The notes under the pieces were generated by a model. The model had not been told where the DNA came from. It ran no database searches and was given only the letters and a program-made list of their open reading frames with translations. Source: an uncultured Lachnospiraceae bacterium (GTDB lineage: Bacteria > Bacillota > Clostridia > Lachnospirales > Lachnospiraceae). Taken from it: a stretch of DNA of 64,000 nt. The position numbers were made by a program, and so were the translations under genes. How positions within the stretch are numbered: the first letter of the stretch is position 1; each line of letters opens with the position of its first letter. The stretch spans positions 310,001 through 374,000 of the forward strand of contig CAIFEV010000002.1 in NCBI GenBank assembly GCA_903789615.1. The letters run 5' to 3'. Below are positions 58,368-64,000 of this stretch, one piece after another.

Positions 58368-60921
58368 GGCTTTCCTCCCCGACTGTAAACATCTTTACGA
58401 TCATCGCACCAGTCCCTACGTTGTATCCGCTCGAGGCGTAAATCCCGGTCAGCCCGTTCCGCGTCATGAGCACCAGCGGAAGCGAGTCAGGATCGGCGTA
58501 CATCTTTCTGGCCAGAACCTCTACCGTATCCGGGAAGTCCGCCAGATAGACCATCAGACCCGGAAGTGCCGCCAGTGCCTTCTTCACGAGGTCATTGTCC
58601 AGCGCTGAACGGATCTTCGCCACAAGGGCGATCCGGCCCTCTTTTGCGTACGGCCGCAGGCGGTCTGCCAGCGCTATCAGCTCGTTTAAAATGTGCTCTG
58701 TGGGCTCCCGGCCTTCTTCGATCCAGATCAGCGTGTGAATGCCGTCAGCAAGGATCCGGCTGCCGGAAAGTTCTTCGCCCGAAAGACTTTGAAGCGCAAA
58801 ATCCGGGAGGGCGTTTTCTGCCGCCATCTCAGCGGCAGCTGCTTCCCGCAGTTTCAGCCGCACATCAGCCGTCTCTCCTGCTGAAAGGCGAAGACATCCC
58901 TCCAATCCGTAAATACTGCCGTTGGGCAGGCGGTTTTCCGTGAGAATCCGGTACGTTCCGGCCGGAAGACTGACGCAGCACACTTCTTCGTCCCCTTCCC
59001 GCCTCCAGCACTCCGCGGAAAAGTCCAGCGTCCGGTATCCGGCTTCTGTCTTTCCGGCCACGCTCCAGTGCTGCCCATACTGCAGATTTTCGCCCGCCCG
59101 CCGCTTAAAGCGCACCTGCGCGGAAGGCCGGCTGCCCCGCACATCCGTGAAGGCATGCCCGTCCCAGCTTTCCGGAGCGCCGCTCACCGGATCAAGGCGC
59201 GCCGGGATTCCCAGACTGCGGCATGCCGCCACAAAAAGGATCCGGCGCGATTCCTCCGAACCGCTTCCGCTCAGGAAGCAGGCCAGCGGCGAGGTCACAA
59301 CGCTCGTCCGGTCGCGCTCCGGGAAATCCTGTATACAGGCGTTTACTTCCAGCCAGACACGCACGGCTGTGCCTTTTTCCGGCCTTCCAGCCGCCAGTTT
59401 AAGCCGCTGTGAGAATCTCTCCGACAGTTCTTCACGGAAATTCTGAAGGACCTCATCTGCTGCCCGCGGACATAATACATACTGCCGGTACAGGGCAGAC
59501 GAAGTGTCCTGCCTTATCTGTCCTGCCTTATGCACGGCTGCGCCAAAATCAGCCGTGAGGAAAGAAAGCGGCACGTCGGTTCTGTCCTTTTCCGAGAGTG
59601 TCTTAAGATACGCGTTCCGCAGACATTGCTCCTCTTCAGATTCTGCTGACGCAAGAAACGCACCGATCGCCGGATTTTCCCACGTGCCGCGGCTTTCCTG
59701 CCGCCGTCTGGCAGCTGCCAGCAGCTTGTCTGCTGACAGCTTTTTTTGCTGCGGCGTCTGCTTCTTTGTGTTCACGACCGTGGCACCCGGCGCCAGAAAC
59801 GTGACCGGCGCCCATGTAAGATTTCCGTTCCCGTCCGGCTTTTCCAGCCGGCTGTCATCCGGCGACGCGAGCCTTAAGCGGCATTCCCCAGTGTCCGGCA
59901 CGAGGAGTGCCTGAGTCTTTAGGCCGTCCTTTTCAGCTGCCACCCGCAATGTCCCGAAACCGGTAGTGAAGCAGGCTTCACCTTTTTCATCCGTCACAAT
60001 CTGCGCGATATCCACATACTGCGCCTCGTTCATAAGCTGCAGATGCAGCGTCACACCGGAAAGAGGCTTCCCGTCCGGATTCGATACGCAAAACCGCACA
60101 CTCCGGGTCCTGGCATAGCGGCCGAGCTGGTTGAGCACACTCACCACGCCCTCCCGGCCGATAACCTCCTCCTGCACAGGATCAAACACCTGGCCGAAGT
60201 ACCGGGAGTGGACGAGCATGGCTCGGGAAGAGGCGTCCGTGAACCACCCGCGGTCCAGGATTTCCAGCGGCTCGCAGGCCCCTGTGAAATGCCATCCGCC
60301 ATCCACCCAAACTTCGATCCAGGCGTGATTGTCCTCACAGTGCGCCCACCGCGGCACATAGACCTGTCTTGACGGGATACCGTACGCGCGCATCGCGTTG
60401 ACCGCAAACGCAGACTCTTCCCCGCAGCGGCCGTATCCCCTCCGGTAGAAATTAAGCGGCGCGATGGTCCGTGTATCGTCGCTGTGATACGTTCCCTGTT
60501 CCGCGCACCAGTAGTTGACAGCAATCGCCGCCGCCTCTCCGGAAAGACCGCCGAGCCGTTCGTCAAGCTGATGTCCGAAGAGTTCCCGGCACGGCAGAAG
60601 CTCTTCCTCGTTGACGCGCGGAAACAGCACATAGGCCAGAAACATCTCGTCCGAAAGTTCCCGCACATCTTCTCTGGTATTCCGCAGGAAAAGCGCGCGT
60701 TTTGCGCTGTCCCGGAATGTTTCAACAGGGTACATCGCCACATCCGAGATCGGAAGGCAGGCATAAATATACTGCAGGGCAGTCTGCTCGTTTTCCCCGG
60801 CGCCGCATCCGGCTATTCTTTCCGGGATGTCTTTGTAAGCCCTGGCGTAAATACGGCACACCCGGGCGAACTCCGCCCGGATGCGCCGCTTGGTCTCATC
60901 ACAAAATACTGTTTCAGACAT
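58354..60921 (-). CDS. Large transglutaminase-like protein with Ig-like and thioredoxin-fold domains
   Basis: 855 residues. YGRCGEESAFAVNAMRAYGIP (Cys about 182) and CEDNHAWIEVWVDGGW (His) are the transglutaminase/protease core. Ig-like beta domains follow, around 290-350 and 660-730. A second core around 555-610 (FVAACRSLGIPARLDPVSG, WDGHAF) seems degenerate because Ser or Gly replaces the catalytic Cys. The last 130 residues (LPDFALQSLSGEELSG) look like a redoxin fold without active cysteines. Such proteins may cleave or crosslink peptides. No signal peptide is seen. It overlaps CutC by 8 bp and M28 by 14 bp, so the three are co-translated. Confidence 0.78.
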   Translation of the reverse strand: MSETVFCDETKRRIRAEFARVCRIYARAYKDIPERIAGCGAGENEQTALQYIYACLPISDVAMYPVETFRDSAKRALFLRNTREDVRELSDEMFLAYVLFPRVNEEELLPCRELFGHQLDERLGGLSGEAAAIAVNYWCAEQGTYHSDDTRTIAPLNFYRRGYGRCGEESAFAVNAMRAYGIPSRQVYVPRWAHCEDNHAWIEVWVDGGWHFTGACEPLEILDRGWFTDASSRAMLVHSRYFGQVFDPVQEEVIGREGVVSVLNQLGRYARTRSVRFCVSNPDGKPLSGVTLHLQLMNEAQYVDIAQIVTDEKGEACFTTGFGTLRVAAEKDGLKTQALLVPDTGECRLRLASPDDSRLEKPDGNGNLTWAPVTFLAPGATVVNTKKQTPQQKKLSADKLLAAARRRQESRGTWENPAIGAFLASAESEEEQCLRNAYLKTLSEKDRTDVPLSFLTADFGAAVHKAGQIRQDTSSALYRQYVLCPRAADEVLQNFREELSERFSQRLKLAAGRPEKGTAVRVWLEVNACIQDFPERDRTSVVTSPLACFLSGSGSEESRRILFVAACRSLGIPARLDPVSGAPESWDGHAFTDVRGSRPSAQVRFKRRAGENLQYGQHWSVAGKTEAGYRTLDFSAECWRREGDEEVCCVSLPAGTYRILTENRLPNGSIYGLEGCLRLSAGETADVRLKLREAAAAEMAAENALPDFALQSLSGEELSGSRILADGIHTLIWIEEGREPTEHILNELIALADRLRPYAKEGRIALVAKIRSALDNDLVKKALAALPGLMVYLADFPDTVEVLARKMYADPDSLPLVLMTRNGLTGIYASSGYNVGTGAMIVKMFTVGEESHASD

Positions 60922-61693
60922 CTGTCACTCCTGTGTCCAGCGCGTCAAGTGTCTCCCGCGCCTGACGCACCTTATCCCGGTCCGTTCTGTCAATCAGGTA
61001 CTCACTGAGCGAGGGAAGCCCCATGGATACCCCCTCTTTCCGGTACTGCATGCCGCTCTTAAAAATCCGCTTCCCCGACATGTGGAAGGACCGGATTCCC
61101 GTCTCCCAGTACAGTCCCGGAATGTTTCCGGCGTTCACGCCGGAACCGGCCTGTATGAGAATCCGGCCGGCCGCCTGTTCCTGAAGTTTCCCCAGAAGTC
61201 CGGTTCCCTCCGGAGCTGTCTGGTGCCCTCCGGACGTGAGAATAATATCGATTCCCAGATCCACGGCCTTCTCAAGCGCCGCAGCCGGGTCCTTCACGAG
61301 GTCGAAGCATCGGTGCAGCGTTACGCCCATGCCGCCTGCCTCATCCATCAGGCCTCGGATTCTGTCCGCGTCAAGTGTCCCGTCCGGCTTCAGAATGCCG
61401 ATCACGATGCCGTCAGCACCCAGCTTGCGGTACATCCGCACATCATCCAGGCAGATCTGATATTCATCCTCTGTATACAGGAAGTCCCCGAACCGGGGCC
61501 GCACCATGCAGAAGACCGGAATATCCGTCACGCGGCGGACCGCCTTGAGCAGGTTCGGATCCGGCGACGTGCCGCCGATGATCAGATTCCCGCACAGCTC
61601 CAGGCGGTCAGCGCCGCCTGCCGCTGCCTCTCTGGCGGATTCCACGCTGTCCACGCAGATCTCAAGCTGACTCCTTCCGCCTAAATTTACCAT
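60914..61693 (-). CDS. cutC: CutC family protein
   Basis: 259 residues from ATG 61693 (GGGGAGAAACG upstream). LEICVDSVESAREAAAGGADRLELC, MVRPRFGDFLYT, GVTLHRCFD and ILTSGGHQTAPEG are hallmarks of the CutC TIM barrel, annotated as copper homeostasis though its reaction is uncertain. Here it sits between a DeoR regulator and a transglutaminase-like gene in a peptide/glycan operon, with no copper genes nearby. This favours a metabolic role, but that is inference. Confidence 0.93.
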   Translation of the reverse strand: MVNLGGRSQLEICVDSVESAREAAAGGADRLELCGNLIIGGTSPDPNLLKAVRRVTDIPVFCMVRPRFGDFLYTEDEYQICLDDVRMYRKLGADGIVIGILKPDGTLDADRIRGLMDEAGGMGVTLHRCFDLVKDPAAALEKAVDLGIDIILTSGGHQTAPEGTGLLGKLQEQAAGRILIQAGSGVNAGNIPGLYWETGIRSFHMSGKRIFKSGMQYRKEGVSMGLPSLSEYLIDRTDRDKVRQARETLDALDTGVTDV

Positions 61694-61740
61694 CGTTTCT
61701 CCCCTTCTGTCTTTCCTGCCGGACAGAAGCAAGCGCGTTT

Positions 61741-62502
61741 TCAGTAAACCTTCACTTCTTCCGTCTCCAGCGCCTTGCGTACATCCCCCTTGGGATTCTC
61801 ATCGCTGATGATCCCGTCGATGTCGTCGAAATGCGCGAATTTATAGCACTCGTTGTAATAGAATTTCTCATGTTCCATCACAATGTACCGGTGCCGGCCG
61901 GCCGCGATCGCCGCCGCTTTTGTGAGGCCGTCCTCTGCCCCGAACGTCGTCAGAGAGCAGTCGGTCGTGTCAATGCCGCAGCATCCGATAAATGCCCGGT
62001 CAAAAGAATATTCCCGGATATGATTTGCCGTCTCGATCCCCATGAAGCCGTTGATGGTCGGAAACATGTGCCCGCCGGTCCCGATTGTCGTCACGTTTGC
62101 ATTGCCCGCAAGTATCTGCAGGATGTCGATCATGTTGCTCACGACAATAATCCGCCTGCTGCTCTTTGCGATCAATTCCGCCAGAAGAATATTGGTCGTC
62201 GACACATCCAGGAAAATGGTCTCCCGGTCCCTGATCATCTCCAGTGCTTTTGCGGCAATGATGCGCTTCTGCTCCAGATGGACCTGCTTCCGGTCGATCA
62301 CATCCCGGCTCAGCGGATAGTCAGTGCTCAGTATGGCTCCTCCGTGTGTCCGCTTGAGCTTCCCGTCGTTCTCAAGAATCTTTAAGTCTTTCCGGATACA
62401 GTCCTGCGTGACGCCAAGCGTGCGGCTGAGAGCCGCGACCCGGACCGAACCGTCCCTCGTGAGGGTGGATAAAATTTCGTTTCTTCTCTCTTCAGCAAAC
62501 AT
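61741..62502 (-). CDS. DeoR family transcriptional regulator
   Basis: 253 residues from ATG 62502 (AGGACGG upstream); an ATG two codons earlier is possible. The N-terminal winged helix reads RRNEILSTLTRDGSVRVAALS, with QDCIRKDLKILENDGKL as the recognition part. The C-terminal DeoR sensor has ETIFLDVSTTNILLAELI and GTGGHMFPTINGFMG, which bind a sugar phosphate. TGGTA/TACCA arms about 20 bp upstream of its start (62535-62550) might be its operator. It probably controls the Opp-to-fucosidase gene chain. Confidence 0.9.
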   Translation of the reverse strand: MFAEERRNEILSTLTRDGSVRVAALSRTLGVTQDCIRKDLKILENDGKLKRTHGGAILSTDYPLSRDVIDRKQVHLEQKRIIAAKALEMIRDRETIFLDVSTTNILLAELIAKSSRRIIVVSNMIDILQILAGNANVTTIGTGGHMFPTINGFMGIETANHIREYSFDRAFIGCCGIDTTDCSLTTFGAEDGLTKAAAIAAGRHRYIVMEHEKFYYNECYKFAHFDDIDGIISDENPKGDVRKALETEEVKVY

Positions 62503-62612
62503 AGGCACCGTCCTGCAGCCGTTGTACGGCTTTTGGTATCATCTTACCATTTTCCGTCCGGACCGCCTACAGAGCGCGGATACTTTTCTTATTTCTTACA
62601 TATTCAAAGAAT

Positions 62613-63584
62613 TCACGCACTTTCCATGAGATGGCACCGGCAGAAATGGCCCGGTGACACTTCCGTAAGCTGCGGCCTTTCTTCCCGGCAGCGCTTCGTG
62701 CAGTACGGACATCTCGTGTGGAACAGGCAGCCTGATGGCGGATTTACCGGGCTGGGCAGTTCTCCTTTCAGCGCCACGCGCTCATTGTGCTGCTCCGGGT
62801 CCGCGATCGGCACGGCAGACAGCAGCGCCTTCGTGTACGGATGAAGCGGATGCGCGAAGATTTCCTTCTTGGGCGCCGTTTCGACAATTGTTCCCAGATA
62901 CATGACTCCGATCCTGTCGGAGATCATCTCCACAACGCTCAGGTCATGGGAGATAAACAGATAGGTCAGATGGAACTTTTCCTGAAGATCCTGCATCAGA
63001 TTCAGCACCTGCGCCTGGATGGACACATCCAGCGCAGATACCGGCTCGTCGGCGATGATCATTTTGGGATTCACGGACAGCGCCCGCGCGATCCCAACGC
63101 GCTGCCTCTGGCCGCCGGAAAACTCATGCGGATACCGCTCGCCGTGCTCCGGGGAAAGACCGACCAGCCCAAGCAGTTCCTGAACCTTTTTCAGCCGCTC
63201 TCCCGCCGAAAGGTTCGTGTGAATCAGAAGCGGCTCGGCGATCAGGTCCTGGATTTTCATGCGCGGGTCCAGAGACCCGTACGGGTCCTGAAAGATCATC
63301 TGGATATCGCTCCGGAGAGGCCGCATCTCGTCTTCCTTCAGGGCCGCGATATCTTTTCCCTCAAACAGAATCTTTCCGGAGTCTGGTCTGATCAGATGAT
63401 TCAGAAGCCTCGCCGTTGTGGATTTCCCGCAGCCCGACTCGCCCACAAGCGAAAACGTCTCGCCTGGTTTTATGTCAAAGCTCACATGATTGACAGCGTG
63501 TACGTATTTTTTCTGTGCCAGGAACCCTTTATTGACCTCAAAGGTCTTTACAAGGTCCTGCACCGACATCAGATTTTCATCCAT
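62613..63584 (-). CDS. oppF: Oligopeptide ABC transporter ATP-binding protein OppF-like
   Basis: 323 residues from ATG 63584 with GGGAGCGAAAAA upstream. GESGCGKST is the Walker A site, [15 protein letters not shown] the signature, and [12 protein letters not shown] the Walker B. The C-terminal extension with [11 protein letters not shown] is the oligopeptide/dipeptide-type Cys cluster. It energises peptide import with OppD, whose gene is 13 bp upstream. The permease and binding protein genes would lie beyond the window. Confidence 0.95.
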   Translation of the reverse strand: MDENLMSVQDLVKTFEVNKGFLAQKKYVHAVNHVSFDIKPGETFSLVGESGCGKSTTARLLNHLIRPDSGKILFEGKDIAALKEDEMRPLRSDIQMIFQDPYGSLDPRMKIQDLIAEPLLIHTNLSAGERLKKVQELLGLVGLSPEHGERYPHEFSGGQRQRVGIARALSVNPKMIIADEPVSALDVSIQAQVLNLMQDLQEKFHLTYLFISHDLSVVEMISDRIGVMYLGTIVETAPKKEIFAHPLHPYTKALLSAVPIADPEQHNERVALKGELPSPVNPPSGCLFHTRCPYCTKRCREERPQLTEVSPGHFCRCHLMESA

Positions 63585-63597
63585 TTTTTCGCTCCCG

Positions 63598-64000
63598 TTA
63601 CATCGTCTGATCCTTTGATTCCAGGTAGCAGCGGATCCAGTGGTTCTCTCTTCCATCCACCAAAACCAGATCCGGCTCGCCCTTCAGGCACCTGTCCGAC
63701 GCGTACTGACAGCGGGGAGCGAATTTGCACCCCTTCGGCATCACGGACAGATCGGGGACAGAGCCCGGAATGGACGGAAGCCGTCTGACATCCGATCCGA
63801 TCTTCGGAACGCAGGCAATCAGCCCCTTCGTGTATGGGTGCTTCGGGTTGTAGAAGAGTTCATGCACATCCGCCTGCTCCACGATTCTTCCCGCGTACAT
63901 GACCAGCACCCGGGAGCACATCTGGGCCACAACGCCGAGATCGTGCGTGATCAGCAGGATCGTCGTGCCGTTTTCCTTCTGAATCTTCTTCATCAGGTCC
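63598..64000 (-). CDS. oppD: Oligopeptide ABC transporter ATP-binding protein OppD-like, 5' part outside window
   Basis: The C-terminal 133 residues are present. [34 protein letters not shown] is the switch His region, and [17 protein letters not shown] with [15 protein letters not shown] is the OppD-type C-terminus. The open frame continues past 64000. It pairs with OppF. Confidence 0.93.
   Translation of the reverse strand, partial: DLMKKIQKENGTTILLITHDLGVVAQMCSRVLVMYAGRIVEQADVHELFYNPKHPYTKGLIACVPKIGSDVRRLPSIPGSVPDLSVMPKGCKFAPRCQYASDRCLKGEPDLVLVDGRENHWIRCYLESKDQTM

Noticed and set aside
1-64000. tRNA, rRNA, CRISPR array, prophage or replication origin
   Set aside because: No cloverleaf-like TpsiC segments, regularly spaced repeats, phage structural genes or origin-type iterons were seen on reading both strands.

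Overview
The window reads as chromosomal DNA from a gut-type Clostridia bacterium, most likely Lachnospiraceae. This is inferred from the strong AGGAGG ribosome sites, GC-rich codons, LplABC/MsmEFG-type sugar importers without their own ATPases, many AraC/YesN-type regulators, and dense sets of intracellular (signal-less) glycoside hydrolases. No rRNA, tRNA, CRISPR array or prophage was seen. Most genes lie on the minus strand.

Region 1 (1-6.7 kb): a GH109-like NAD-dependent glycosidase and an AraC regulator are divergent from a sugar nucleotidyltransferase, an N-acetylhexosamine 1-kinase-like protein and a NAT_N/GNAT_C-type acyltransferase. Together they suggest salvage of GalNAc/GlcNAc from host glycans. 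A 47-codon membrane-peptide gene with its own strong promoter, a flavin reductase and a MarR regulator follow.

Region 2 (6.7-10.9 kb): a MATE efflux gene broken twice. An intact 2.83 kb IS66-family element (tnpA, tnpB, tnpC, 21-bp ends, 8-bp target duplication) is inserted near its 5' end, and one A is missing downstream.

Region 3 (10.9-20.1 kb): LplB-LplC-binding protein-esterase-GH88-GH43 operon, facing a membrane-bound AraC sensor-regulator. Two 16-bp direct repeats 33 bp apart lie between them.

Region 4 (20.1-32.8 kb): alpha-galactoside locus (MsmE-F-G importer, GH36, GH27, a zinc-ribbon protein, a second clan GH-D enzyme and a cupin protein) with YesL, AraC and an intracellular GH5.

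Region 5 (32.8-34.6 kb): an AT-richer HipB/HipA-like toxin-antitoxin module with its own promoter-operator and terminators.

Region 6 (34.6-49.2 kb): an 11-gene same-strand locus: oxidoreductase, binding protein, heparinase II/III-type lyase, isomerase/epimerase, oxidoreductase, AraC sensor, two permeases, a DlgD/YiaK-like dehydrogenase, a DHOD-like flavoprotein with two 4Fe-4S clusters and a second isomerase/epimerase. A perfect 18-bp palindrome lies upstream. It looks like uronate-containing glycan breakdown with an unusual redox branch.

Region 7 (49.2-64 kb): transketolase, a degenerate GGDEF protein, thioredoxin, an LCP cell-wall ligase and a FliB-like methylase. Then comes a chain OppD-OppF-DeoR-CutC-transglutaminase-like-M28 peptidase-GH29 fucosidase, suggesting peptide or glycopeptide scavenging.

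Functions are assigned by recognising family motifs by eye. No database search was run, and substrate calls are inference.
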